Positions 16,776 to 25,447 of a stretch of 64,000 nucleotides of DNA are shown here, piece after piece. Position 1 is the first letter of the stretch; the number at the start of each line of letters is the position of its first letter. The DNA comes from Granulicella sapmiensis (lineage in GTDB: Bacteria; Acidobacteriota; Terriglobia; Terriglobales; Acidobacteriaceae). Location: contig JAMFSR010000033.1 of NCBI GenBank assembly GCA_026225395.1, positions 62,001-126,000 on the forward strand, given 5' to 3'. The notes below the pieces were generated by a model that worked only from the letters and a program-made list of their open reading frames with translations, had not been told where the DNA came from and made no database searches. Position numbers and translations under genes: made by a program.

Positions 16776-19712
16776 ATGACATCGATTCCTCCCGAACCAA
16801 ACGGCCCGCTCGAAAACGCCGATCCAACGCCCAGCGAGCCAAGATGGCTTACGCGTACCGACACCTCTGTCGACGCGCATCAGGAGCACCCACGGCCAAC
16901 TCTCTTCGCCAACCTCTCGCGCTTCCGCAACAAGCGCCCCGCGCACGAAAAGCACTTCCTCGAACGTTTCCATCTGCACCGCCTCTTCCTGGTGCTGGGA
17001 ATTCTGCTCGCCGTCGTAGCGTTCACGCTCATCGGCACAGCGCTCTGGCTCCGCCACGCCATGCACGCCTCCATGCCGCAGCTTGATGGCACCATGCAAG
17101 CCCTCGGCCTCAGCGCACCCGTAACCGTAACCAGCGACGCCCAGGGAGTGCCCTCCATCCAGGCCGCCAACCTCGACGACCTGCTCTTCGCACAGGGCTT
17201 CATCACCGCACAGGACCGTCTCTGGCAGATGGACCTCGTCCGCCGCCACGCCGCCGGGCAGCTCGCAGAAATCCTCGGCCCCAACCTCGTCCCGCATGAC
17301 CGCCTGCAGCGCACCCTGCAACTTACAGAAACCGCAGATCGTGCGGTGAAGATGCTCGCCCTTGACCAGCTCCATCAGCTCGAAGCGTACGCACGCGGCG
17401 TCAACGCCTTCATCGCACAAGCCACCGATCCCCACAACGGCCACCTGCCCGTCGAGTTCCATCTCCTGCACTACACACCCGCTCCATGGGCGCCACGAGA
17501 CACCCTGCTCGTCTCGCTGGCCATGTTCCAGGATCTCTCCACGCAGTTCCCTGTAAAGCTCAGCCGCGAAGCTCTCGCAGCGCATCTTTCCCCGCAACAG
17601 ATCGCTGACCTCTACCCGGTAGGTTCCTGGCGCGATCATCCTCCAACGCAGCCGCCACCCGACCTCACCACCCCAGTCCCCGAAGTGGAGCAGATTCCCC
17701 TCGACCGCTCACAATCGAAGCTGCAACTACCGCAACTCGCCAACCCCAGCGATCTGCTTTCTCTCAGCCACGAGTTCCCCGGCCTGCGCTGCGCTGAGTG
17801 CCGCGCAGGCTCCAACAACTGGGCCGTTGCAGGCTCACATTCAGCTTCAGGCGCGCCGCTGCTCTCAAACGACATGCACCTGTCGCTCTCCGTACCGGGC
17901 ATCTGGTACGAAGCCACACTGCACGCCCCTGCAACCGCCACCGCCCCGGCAATCGACGTCGCCGGCTTTACCCTTCCCGGCGTTCCGTTCGTCATCGTCG
18001 GACGCAACCAACACGTCGCCTGGGGCTTTACCAACCTCGTCGGCGATGTGCAGGACGTACGCATCGAGCACCTGCGCGGCACAGGCTCAAACATGCAGTT
18101 TCAGAGCACCGACGGCTCGTGGCAATCCGTCGGCCATCATCCCGAGCACATCAAGGTGCGCTTCAGTCATGACGTTGACTTCGATGTCCTCACCACCACC
18201 GAGCATCTCGGCCAATCCACGATGTCTACCCGCGCCGCAGGTGTATCCGAGCTCGTAACACCCATCATCACGCCTCTGCTCAACAGCGATCACCGCGCGC
18301 TCTCACTCGCTTGGACTATCTATGACCCAACGATCATTGTCGCGCCGTTCTTCAGCGTGAACACAGCAACAGACGGCGCATCACTGGTCGCCTCCTTCGC
18401 CACATGGGGAGGGCCATCGCTCAACGTGATCTACGCCGATGACCAAAAGCACATCGGCTACCACGCCATCGGCGCCATCCCCGTCCGCGGCCCGGCAGTG
18501 CAGCATCTACGCGCTATTGCCACACCACTCCCCACCGGCCCCGCACCTGCGGATGAAGAAGACCAGCTCAACGACTCCGATGAGTCCCCATCCGACGACG
18601 CGCAACCACCCATCGCAACACCGCCGCCAACGGCTCTCCCAAGCGGCAAGCCGACGTTCGACTACACCATCGGCTCACCCATTTCGCCGATCCCTGTAGA
18701 TGCACTGGACGCTTCACAGATCTGGTCGGGTTACATCCCATACACCGAGCTCCCGAACATCGTCGACCCGCCGAACGGCATTCTCGCCACAGCCAACGCA
18801 CGCGTTACACCCGATAATTACGCGTACGCTATAGCGCTGAACTGGTCTCCCCCTTACCGCGCAGAGCGCATCAACAAACTCCTTGCCGAACGCACCAATC
18901 TCACGCCGGCGGACATGCTAGCGATCCAGGACGACATCCACTCCGAGTTCGACCTCGTTGTCGCGCAGCGGTTGGCCTACGCTTTGGATCATGCCTCATC
19001 TACAGCGCTTTCTCACGACAAGGCACGCTTGAAGCAGGCCGCCGATTTTCTCCGCGCCTGGAACGGCGAAGTCTCCATCAACGCCGCTGCACCGGCCATC
19101 GTGGACGCAGCGCGGCGTGAGCTTTGGCCGATGCTGCTCTACCCTCAGATCGCCGCGCACGATCATCGCAAGAAGATCGGCTCCCACCCCGAGCAGTTAC
19201 TCAATCTCTATAGCTGGTCTGAGCAGTCGGTGGCTTTGGAGAAGCTGCTTCAAAATACCCCGGCGCGCTGGCTGCCCACCGGATACGCCAACTGGGACGA
19301 CTTGCTCACTGACGCTGTAGAGCGTGGTCTACGCGATGCTCACGCACCATCTAACCTTTCCACATGGCACTACGGCCCATCGCATCCCGTAGAGATACAG
19401 CATCCGGTCTTCTCACTGTCACCCCTGCTGGATCGTCTGCTAGGTACTCCTTCCAGCACTGGCCCACGTGCTACCAGCGGCGATGGCACGAGTGTAAAAG
19501 CTATGACGTTCAATTACGGTCCAAGCGAACGATTCACCGCAGACCTTGCGAATCCGCAGGCGTCTCTGGGCAATATCACTACCGGCCAATCCGGCAATCC
19601 CGCGAGTCCGCACTATCTTGACCAGTTCCAGCCATGGCTCAACGGAACAACATTTCCCATGCCCTTGCAGCCCAGCGCGCAACCAGTACACACGCTGATG
19701 CTTTTACCTTAA
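16776..19712 (+). CDS. Penicillin acylase/N-acyl amide hydrolase family protein
   Basis: A 978-residue Ntn-hydrolase precursor. One N-terminal transmembrane helix lies at about 68-90. The self-processing nucleophile is Ser346 in GSNNWAVAGS, followed by SGAPLLSNDMHL, the family hallmark. Precursors are cut into alpha and beta chains and hydrolyse amides such as acyl-homoserine lactones or beta-lactam side chains. An acidic, proline-rich insert (around 18540-18660) is unusual. The ATG at 16776 is used; an in-phase frame upstream runs through the protease gene and is rejected. The real substrate is unknown. Confidence 0.9.
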   Translation: MTSIPPEPNGPLENADPTPSEPRWLTRTDTSVDAHQEHPRPTLFANLSRFRNKRPAHEKHFLERFHLHRLFLVLGILLAVVAFTLIGTALWLRHAMHASMPQLDGTMQALGLSAPVTVTSDAQGVPSIQAANLDDLLFAQGFITAQDRLWQMDLVRRHAAGQLAEILGPNLVPHDRLQRTLQLTETADRAVKMLALDQLHQLEAYARGVNAFIAQATDPHNGHLPVEFHLLHYTPAPWAPRDTLLVSLAMFQDLSTQFPVKLSREALAAHLSPQQIADLYPVGSWRDHPPTQPPPDLTTPVPEVEQIPLDRSQSKLQLPQLANPSDLLSLSHEFPGLRCAECRAGSNNWAVAGSHSASGAPLLSNDMHLSLSVPGIWYEATLHAPATATAPAIDVAGFTLPGVPFVIVGRNQHVAWGFTNLVGDVQDVRIEHLRGTGSNMQFQSTDGSWQSVGHHPEHIKVRFSHDVDFDVLTTTEHLGQSTMSTRAAGVSELVTPIITPLLNSDHRALSLAWTIYDPTIIVAPFFSVNTATDGASLVASFATWGGPSLNVIYADDQKHIGYHAIGAIPVRGPAVQHLRAIATPLPTGPAPADEEDQLNDSDESPSDDAQPPIATPPPTALPSGKPTFDYTIGSPISPIPVDALDASQIWSGYIPYTELPNIVDPPNGILATANARVTPDNYAYAIALNWSPPYRAERINKLLAERTNLTPADMLAIQDDIHSEFDLVVAQRLAYALDHASSTALSHDKARLKQAADFLRAWNGEVSINAAAPAIVDAARRELWPMLLYPQIAAHDHRKKIGSHPEQLLNLYSWSEQSVALEKLLQNTPARWLPTGYANWDDLLTDAVERGLRDAHAPSNLSTWHYGPSHPVEIQHPVFSLSPLLDRLLGTPSSTGPRATSGDGTSVKAMTFNYGPSERFTADLANPQASLGNITTGQSGNPASPHYLDQFQPWLNGTTFPMPLQPSAQPVHTLMLLP

Positions 19713-19722
19713 GCTGCTGTCT

Positions 19723-20262
19723 ATGCTCATCACTTCGGTTTCACTGAACCCGGAACACGGCTTCTCAAAGTCTCCGCAGACGTGCATCACGCTCATCGCG
19801 GGCGAAGGCGTTGAAGGCGATGCGCATCGCGGGCGCACGACGCAGCACCTCTATCTCCAGCGCAAAGACGCTTCGCTGCCGAACCTTGCTCAGGTGCATT
19901 TGATCGCTGCTGAATTACTGGAAGAGCTTGCTGCAAGAGGGTTTGCGCTGAATCCAGGCGATCTTGGAGAGAACATTCTGACCACCGGATTGGAGCTACT
20001 TAGCCTGCCCACGGGAACGCTGCTGCATCTTGGCTCGGAAGCTGTTGTTGAGGTCACAGGACTGCGAACGCCGTGCTCGCAGATTGACGCATTTTGTGCC
20101 GGTCTGCAGGAACATATGTGGGGGCCACGGGATGCGACGAACCAGAAAACGCGGCGCGCAGGGGTGATGAGCGTGGTGCGGGCGGGTGGGGTAGTGCGAA
20201 CCGACGATCCCATCCGGGTTGTCCTGCCGCCGGAGCCGCACGTGCCGCTGGGGCCGGTTTAA
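19723..20262 (+). CDS. MOSC-domain protein
   Basis: A 179-residue MOSC protein of the MoaA-related/molybdenum cofactor sulfurase C-terminal type. Visible are GVEGDAHRGRTTQH near the N-terminus, NPGDLGENILTTGLEL, and the sulfur-accepting Cys in TGLRTPCSQID. Such proteins move sulfur or reduce N-hydroxylated substrates. It follows the acylase gene by 10 bases, so it is likely cotranscribed although no functional link is evident. Confidence 0.85.
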   Translation: MLITSVSLNPEHGFSKSPQTCITLIAGEGVEGDAHRGRTTQHLYLQRKDASLPNLAQVHLIAAELLEELAARGFALNPGDLGENILTTGLELLSLPTGTLLHLGSEAVVEVTGLRTPCSQIDAFCAGLQEHMWGPRDATNQKTRRAGVMSVVRAGGVVRTDDPIRVVLPPEPHVPLGPV

Positions 20263-20270
20263 GGCGATTT

Positions 20271-20311
20271 TTACGGTGCAATTTTACGGTGGTTTGTGGT
20301 GACTTACGGTG
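20271..20311. promoter_or_regulatory. Three TTACGGTG direct repeats before the membrane protein gene
   Basis: TTACGGTG at 20271-20278, 20284-20291 and 20304-20311. Spacings are 13 and 20 bases, 56 to 96 bases before the start at 20367. Iterated boxes of this kind usually mark a regulator site; no regulator is identified. Confidence 0.4.
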
Positions 20312-20366
20312 AGTTTATGGATCGTGTGGTGTCCAGCAAACTTGACATCCCGGTTAGGCTATCAAC

Positions 20367-22046
20367 ATGCGCCGACACCACATTCTGATCCCCCTCGCGG
20401 CGCTGCTGGCAACCCTCCCTCTGATCGTTCACGGATGCTCGTGCGGGCACGATTTTGATTTCCACTTACAGAGCTGGCTCGATGCCGCTCAACAGATGCG
20501 GCATGGGACCGTATATCCGCGATGGGCGTTTTCGCCGGCATGGGGCGCGGGTGAGCCGCGGTTTGTGTTTTATCCGCCGCTTTCATGGATGCTCGGTGCG
20601 CTGCTGACGTTAGTGTTTCCCGTATCGGCCGCTCCGGTCTTGTTTACGTTCCTGGCCTTGTGTGGCGCGGGTTTCGCGATGTACCGGCTGGCACGGGAGT
20701 TTGTCCAAGAGAATGCGGCACTGATGGCAGCTGTGCTGTATCTGGCGAATCCGTACATGCTGTTCAATGCGTTTGAGCGGACGGCTTATGCGGAGTTGCT
20801 GGCAGCTACGTGGATTCCGTTGCTGTTTTTGGCCGTGTTGAAGAAGAGGCCGAGTGTTGTTGGTATTGCGGTGCCACTAGCGCTGCTGTGGCTTACGAAT
20901 GCGCCAGCCGCGGTGATGGGGACGTATGCGTTTGCGCTGCTTGCGGTGCTGCGGCTGGGAATGGTGTGGCGGGAGACGCGGGTGCTTCCGGTGCGGATGC
21001 TGGGTTCGCTTGTGGGTGGATTTGCGTTGGGGTTGGCGTTGCCCGCGTTCTATCTGGTTCCTGCGGCGTATGAGCGGCGGTATGTGCAGATTGCGATGGC
21101 GATCATTCCGAACATGCGGGTGCAGGATAATTTTCTTTTCGGGCATACGGCCGATGGGCCGCACAATGCCGTGCTGCATACGGCTAGTTTGCTGGCGGTT
21201 TCGCTGCTTGGGGTGACGTTTGTGGCGGCTGTGGTGCTGGCGCTGCGGCGCGATGAGGCTGGGCGGTGGCTGCGATGGACGATGCTTGGGATCACGGTGT
21301 TGATTGCGTTTCTGCTGGTTCCGGTTTCGACGCAGGTGTGGCTGCATCTGCCGGAGCTGGCATTTTTGCAGTTTCCGTGGCGACTGCTGACGGTTCTTTC
21401 GGCGGTGCTGGGGCTTACGGTGGCGCTGTTGTTGGGTAGGTGGAGCGGAAACCGCGGACTTGTGCTGGGGGTGAGTTTGGTTTGCCCGGTATTGTTGACT
21501 TTGGTTTGCATTCATCTGTACCGGCAGCCTTGCGAGGTGGGCGATCTGCCGGCGTCGATGGCGGAGGCGTTCCGGACGCACCATGGTGTGGGGCCGACGG
21601 ATGAGTACGCGCCGGTGGGTGCGGATAATGACTTTCTGCGGGCGGACGATCCGGCTTATTGGCTGGCGAGCGATCCTCAGGCGTTTGCGCCGGGTACCGT
21701 GGCGAACCCGGCGGCTACCGATCCGAATTACGACAGTGACAATTTGCCGGCGGATACGCTTTCGGCGGAGGCGCCGCGGCATCTGACGGTCGAACTGCCG
21801 CAGGCTTCGTTTCTGGTGCTGAATCTGCGGAACTTTGCGGACTGGCAGGTAATGCTGAATGGGAGTGCCGCGGTGACGAGGGCGCAGCGGGATGATGGGT
21901 TGATGGCGTTTGCGGTGCCGTCCGGGGCTTCGACCGTTGATATTCATTGGCGATATGGGTGGGACCAGGAGGTTGGGTTTGGAGTTTCGGGGCTGGCGCT
22001 GGTGTTGTTGGGGTTGGCGTGGCGTGGAAGAAGTACGAACGCCTGA
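20367..22046 (+). CDS. Large integral membrane protein, GT-C/PTPS-related type
   Basis: A 559-residue protein with roughly ten hydrophobic helices. The first loop has HDFDFHLQSWLDAAQQMRHG followed by WGAGEPRFVFYPPLSW, an acidic periplasmic loop typical of GT-C glycosyltransferase-like proteins annotated as 6-pyruvoyl-tetrahydropterin synthase-related. The C-terminal part is a soluble beta domain (LTVELPQASFLVLNLRNFADW). It could transfer sugars from a lipid carrier. Coding-strand base use turns G-rich here, unlike the genes just upstream. Confidence 0.7.
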   Translation: MRRHHILIPLAALLATLPLIVHGCSCGHDFDFHLQSWLDAAQQMRHGTVYPRWAFSPAWGAGEPRFVFYPPLSWMLGALLTLVFPVSAAPVLFTFLALCGAGFAMYRLAREFVQENAALMAAVLYLANPYMLFNAFERTAYAELLAATWIPLLFLAVLKKRPSVVGIAVPLALLWLTNAPAAVMGTYAFALLAVLRLGMVWRETRVLPVRMLGSLVGGFALGLALPAFYLVPAAYERRYVQIAMAIIPNMRVQDNFLFGHTADGPHNAVLHTASLLAVSLLGVTFVAAVVLALRRDEAGRWLRWTMLGITVLIAFLLVPVSTQVWLHLPELAFLQFPWRLLTVLSAVLGLTVALLLGRWSGNRGLVLGVSLVCPVLLTLVCIHLYRQPCEVGDLPASMAEAFRTHHGVGPTDEYAPVGADNDFLRADDPAYWLASDPQAFAPGTVANPAATDPNYDSDNLPADTLSAEAPRHLTVELPQASFLVLNLRNFADWQVMLNGSAAVTRAQRDDGLMAFAVPSGASTVDIHWRYGWDQEVGFGVSGLALVLLGLAWRGRSTNA

Positions 22047-22100
22047 TAGAAGGGTGACTGCGGTATTGAGAAATATAGGAGTGCCGAGTTCACGGGTTGT

Positions 22101-22140
22101 TGTAGAGGTTTGAGGATTTAAAGGTTTGAGGAGTGAGGGT
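22101..22140. repeat. Purine-rich intergenic repeat TGTAGAGGTTTGAGG, copy 1
   Basis: TGTAGAGGTTTGAGG at 22101-22115, with a second TTTGAGG and GGAGTGAGGG close behind. The same blocks recur at 28304-28334. It lies upstream of the prenyl synthase gene. Confidence 0.5.
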
Positions 22141-22206
22141 TCGTTCAGTCTTGAGTCTTTCAGTTTTGAGTGTGGGTCCGGCGCGTCGCGTAAACTGATT
22201 TAGAGC

Positions 22207-23175
22207 ATGTCTACTGACGTAAAATCTCTTCTCACTACCGGGGCCGCACTTACCGATGCCGCTCTTGAACGGCTGCTTCCGGCGGCGACGGTTGAACCTC
22301 ATTCGATCCATCGGGCGATGCGCCACAGCACGTTTGCGGGTGGAAAACGGCTGCGGCCGATTCTTTGTATGGAAGCGGCGCGATGCGTTGCGGGCGTGCT
22401 ACCGGAAGGTGCGGCGGAGCTGGGTGCGGCGCTTGAGATGGTTCATACGTACTCGCTAATCCACGACGACCTGCCGGCGCTCGATAATGACGACCTGCGG
22501 CGTGGGCAGCCGACCTGCCATGTGGTGTTTGGCGAAGCCATCGCCATCCTTGCGGGCGATGCCCTGCAGACGCTGGCGTTCCAGACGATTTCGCAGTTGA
22601 ACGCACCGGCGGCGACGCTGGTCGAGATTATGCGGGAGTTCTCGTTTGCGATTGGGACAGGCGTTGGTCCGGTGCCTGGGAGTGGGCTGCCGGGCGATCT
22701 GCCACCGGGGATGATCGGCGGGCAGGTGATGGATATTGAAGGCGAAGGGCATAAGCCGACGGCGGAGCTGGTGGAACGGATTCATCGGGCCAAGACCGGC
22801 GCGCTGATCACTACCTCGATTGTGTGTGGCGGGCTGTTGGGGTTGGGGCATTGCCTGAGCACGGGAGCAAAGCTGGCGTGTACGAAAGAAGACGCGATTG
22901 CGCGGCTACGGAGCTTTGGCGAGAATGCCGGGCTGGCGTTCCAGATTGTCGATGATGTTCTGGATGTGACGCAGTCGTCGGAACAGCTTGGTAAGACTGC
23001 GGGCAAGGACACGGCGAGCGATAAGGCGACGTGGCCGGCGGTGTTTGGGATTGAGCAATCGAAACACGATGCCGCGGAGTATATTGCCGATGCGGATCAA
23101 GCGCTTGCCGTGTTTGGCGGCGCTGCCGATCCGTTGATGGCGCTGGCGCATTATCTGGTTGATCGAACACACTAA
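22207..23175 (+). CDS. ispA: Polyprenyl (farnesyl/geranylgeranyl) diphosphate synthase
   Basis: A 322-residue all-helical trans-prenyltransferase that condenses IPP with allylic diphosphates; it supplies the substrate of UppS. The first Asp-rich motif is HDDLPALDNDDLRRG, the second is FQIVDDVLDVT. The HSTFAGGKRLRP motif binds IPP. A loop of about ten residues (GPVPGSGLPGDLPPG) sits before the GGQVMDIEGEG motif, which is longer than usual. Product length is not certain from sequence. Confidence 0.92.
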   Translation: MSTDVKSLLTTGAALTDAALERLLPAATVEPHSIHRAMRHSTFAGGKRLRPILCMEAARCVAGVLPEGAAELGAALEMVHTYSLIHDDLPALDNDDLRRGQPTCHVVFGEAIAILAGDALQTLAFQTISQLNAPAATLVEIMREFSFAIGTGVGPVPGSGLPGDLPPGMIGGQVMDIEGEGHKPTAELVERIHRAKTGALITTSIVCGGLLGLGHCLSTGAKLACTKEDAIARLRSFGENAGLAFQIVDDVLDVTQSSEQLGKTAGKDTASDKATWPAVFGIEQSKHDAAEYIADADQALAVFGGAADPLMALAHYLVDRTH

Positions 23176-23200
23176 GCTGCACTGGAACCGAGTCCAATTT

Positions 23201-23584
23201 ATGCAATTACGTCCACGCCATTACGTTCTGCTTGCTGTCGTTATCGGGTTGTTTGTGTTCAACATTGTGCGTAGCCATAACCGCAAGAAGGCCGAACAGG
23301 CGGCGCTGCAGCAGACCAATACGCTGGCCGGGCCGGCGTGGGCGGCGTTCGATAAGGCTGCGGGATTGCGGGATGCTCCGGATGCGGACTTCCAGCCGGC
23401 GTTTACGGCGCTGCGGAACGCTACGGAGGGGCCGAACACGGAGAGCAGCGACATGGTGCTGGCGCTGACCGATGTGCGGGCCTGCAAGACGTGGCTTGTG
23501 TTCTACCGCACGCCCAGCTGGCGGGCGAATGCGAAGAAGCATGTGGATGGGTGTGCGCAGTACCATCGCGATACTGTGGCTTAG
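23201..23584 (+). CDS. Small membrane-anchored protein
   Basis: A 127-residue protein with one N-terminal helix (YVLLAVVIGLFVFNIV), then a soluble part with two Cys (RACKTW; DGCAQYH). ATG 23201 is used, 25 bases after the prenyl synthase stop. No family is recognised. It is probably cotranscribed with ispA and the DUF59 gene 5 bases on. Confidence 0.6.
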   Translation: MQLRPRHYVLLAVVIGLFVFNIVRSHNRKKAEQAALQQTNTLAGPAWAAFDKAAGLRDAPDADFQPAFTALRNATEGPNTESSDMVLALTDVRACKTWLVFYRTPSWRANAKKHVDGCAQYHRDTVA

Positions 23585-23589
23585 GGTTT

Positions 23590-23874
23590 ATGACTGACGC
23601 TGACCTTTTGAGTGCCCTGCGCGATTGTTACGACCCGGTGTTGCGGCGGAATATTGTGGACATGAAGCTGGTGCGGAGTGCTCATTTGACGCCTGATACG
23701 GAGGCGCCGGGGGTGGCGCCTCGGTTTGTAGCGGCGGTGTCGTTGAGTGCGCCGACGAGTGATGAGGGAGCAAATGCCCAGATGGTGGCGCAGGTGGAGA
23801 ATCGGCTGCTGGGGCTGGAGGCGATTTCGCGGGTTGAGGTGAAGTTGCTGCCGCCTTTGTTTGCGATTCTGTAG
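23590..23874 (+). CDS. DUF59/MIP18-type protein
   Basis: A 94-residue protein of the DUF59 family (SufT/PaaD-like), which helps iron-sulfur cluster assembly or target maturation. Diagnostic stretch: LLSALRDCYDPVLRRNIVDMKLVRSAHL, seen by its NIVDxxLV core. ATG 23590 starts 5 bases after the previous stop. The family Cys in the first helix is present. Partner genes are not visible here. Confidence 0.7.
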   Translation: MTDADLLSALRDCYDPVLRRNIVDMKLVRSAHLTPDTEAPGVAPRFVAAVSLSAPTSDEGANAQMVAQVENRLLGLEAISRVEVKLLPPLFAIL

Positions 23875-23886
23875 CGGGCTTTTGAG

Positions 23887-23964
23887 ACGGGCCTTTGGCC
23901 CTTCCGGGGCTGAAGCTCCTTGGTGGTTGGACCTGGTTCGTGGGGCTGAAGCCCCACGCTAATC
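23887..23964. repeat. GGGCTGAAGCCC palindrome cluster 1
   Basis: GGGGCTGAAGCTCC at 23906-23919 and the perfect GGGGCTGAAGCCCC at 23942-23955, with a GGCCTTTGGCC stretch beside them. Same unit as at 29731, 29767, 32888, 44082 and 44114. Confidence 0.8.
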
Positions 23965-24009
23965 CGGTAAGGCGAATGCCCTCAGGCGGGTGGGGTATGC
24001 TTTTCCTCG

Positions 24010-24801
24010 ATGCCGCCTAAAAAGAAAGCTCCTGCGATTCATCCCTTTGACACGCTACATGGCACCGACACGTCCGGATTGATTCCGGGGCGGACGATTG
24101 TGAAGGGTACCGGGGCGAAGGTGGAGGAGCTTACCGCGTACTACGGGGTGGCGCCGAGCATTCTGAGCGGTTTGCTGGACCGTTGGCTGCGGGACCTGCA
24201 ACCGCAGGCGGCGATTGAGCAAACGGTGTTTCTGGATGTGGGCGCGGGTAAGGGGCGGGCTTGTCTGCTGGCTTCGCAGTATCCGTTTCTGCGGGTGGAG
24301 GGTGTGGAGCTGAATGGGCCGCTGGCGGACGTCGCGCGGGCGAACATGGCGCTTTGGGCCGATGATCCGGAAGCGAATGCGCTGGCGCCGATCGAGCTGC
24401 ACCATGCGGATGCTACCGTACACCCGGTTCCGGCGGAGGCGACGCTGGCGTTTCTGTTTCATCCGTTTGAGCTGCCGATCCTGCGGCGGTTTCTGCGGCA
24501 TATTGAGGCCAGCAGGACGGAGCATGCGGCGGCGCTGGACCTGATCTATGCCAATGCCGAGCATGACTCCCTGTTGGACCACCATGGGGCGTTTGAGCGT
24601 ATCTGGATGGGAAGGGTGCCGATGACGCCGGAAGACCATGTGGCCGACCTGGCGGCGATTGCCGAGCAGAAGGAGTATGGGTCTACGGGGGATGAGCTTT
24701 GTGCCATCTACCGGTATGTGGGGCGAGGTGGGAAGACTGGTGGGATTGTTGAGCAGCAGGGGCTGAAACTGGTCGGTCGGGGCTCGAAAAAGGGCTCTTA
24801 G
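24010..24801 (+). CDS. Class I SAM-dependent methyltransferase
   Basis: A 263-residue protein with a basic N-terminus (PPKKKAPAIHPF). Motif I is VFLDVGAGKGRACLLAS; the acidic end of strand 2 is VEGVELNGPLA; motif III region is ELHHADAT. This fits SAM-dependent methylation of an unknown substrate. It may share a transcript with the ispA group but is separated from it by a palindrome cluster. Confidence 0.8.
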   Translation: MPPKKKAPAIHPFDTLHGTDTSGLIPGRTIVKGTGAKVEELTAYYGVAPSILSGLLDRWLRDLQPQAAIEQTVFLDVGAGKGRACLLASQYPFLRVEGVELNGPLADVARANMALWADDPEANALAPIELHHADATVHPVPAEATLAFLFHPFELPILRRFLRHIEASRTEHAAALDLIYANAEHDSLLDHHGAFERIWMGRVPMTPEDHVADLAAIAEQKEYGSTGDELCAIYRYVGRGGKTGGIVEQQGLKLVGRGSKKGS

Positions 24802-25238
24802 GGGCTGGCGATTCGCCACGAAAGAAGCCGAAGAATATAGCACCCGAAAAGAATCTCTGACAATAGAAAAGATTCCTGGAACTTTCCGGAACGGCCCGCG
24901 TATCAATAAGTGCGCATTTGCTGAGAAAAACATCAGAAAGGCGCAAGGGGACTTGTGCGAATAGCGAACGGACGTGCGATAAAAGTTGCATCGAACGGAA
25001 CCAATCGCGTATCTTATCCGTAGTAGGTCCTGTGAACTGAGTTGGAAGCGCAGCCAAACAAGACAAGCGCGCCGACCCCAGGCCTCTGAATTTATGCCAG
25101 CGATTGCGACGGCTGAGTCAAGATCTCACACCCGCCCACGCTGAAGGACATCACCGACAACTCCCACTAACGTATTGGGACCTGCGAGCGCCTCTCGCCT
25201 GGAATGACGACCCGCGCCGCTACACAAGGAGAAACACT
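24802..25238. other. Long leader region before the 33-codon gene
   Basis: A 437-base stretch without a supported gene. It holds an extracytoplasmic-sigma-like promoter (24878-24906) and a second candidate with TTGCAT (24986-24991), 18-base spacer and TATCTT (25010-25015). If either is used, the transcript has a 5' untranslated region of about 220 to 330 bases. Confidence 0.4.
24878..24906 (+). promoter_or_regulatory. Candidate ECF-sigma promoter
   Basis: GGAACTTT at 24878-24885 and TATCAA at 24901-24906, about 16 bases apart after GGAACTT. The -35 matches the usual GGAAC core of extracytoplasmic-function sigma factors. Visual call only. Confidence 0.35.
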
Positions 25239-25340
25239 ATGTACTACGCAATCACGACTACCTTTGCCGCTCTTACCGTCTTTACCCCTGCTTTCATCGC
25301 GATGCGCGACCGTACGAATGCCAACTGGCGCTCGCGGTAA
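25239..25340 (+). CDS. 33-residue hydrophobic small protein
   Basis: A 33-codon frame with an excellent ribosome binding site (AAGGAG, 7 bases before ATG) and a rho-independent terminator 20 bases after the stop. The peptide has one hydrophobic helix (AITTTFAALTVFTPAFIAM) and a basic end (RDRTNANWRSR), as expected for a small inner-membrane protein. The full set of expression signals argues that it is real. No homologue is recognised. Confidence 0.55.
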   Translation: MYYAITTTFAALTVFTPAFIAMRDRTNANWRSR

Positions 25341-25360
25341 TCCGCAAACCGATCCAAACG

Positions 25361-25390
25361 AAAAGGCCGCGATAATCGCGGTCTTTTGTG
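25361..25390 (+). terminator. Rho-independent terminator of the small protein gene
   Basis: Stem GGCCGCGA / TCGCGGTC with short loop TAA, flanked by AAAA before and TTTT after. The symmetrical A and T runs make it possibly bidirectional, also serving the cupin gene. Confidence 0.75.
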
Positions 25391-25447
25391 TTTAACGCCG
25401 GGGTTTGGGGGTTGGGGGCTGGGGTTTCTGTTTTGCGGGCGTTGCGC

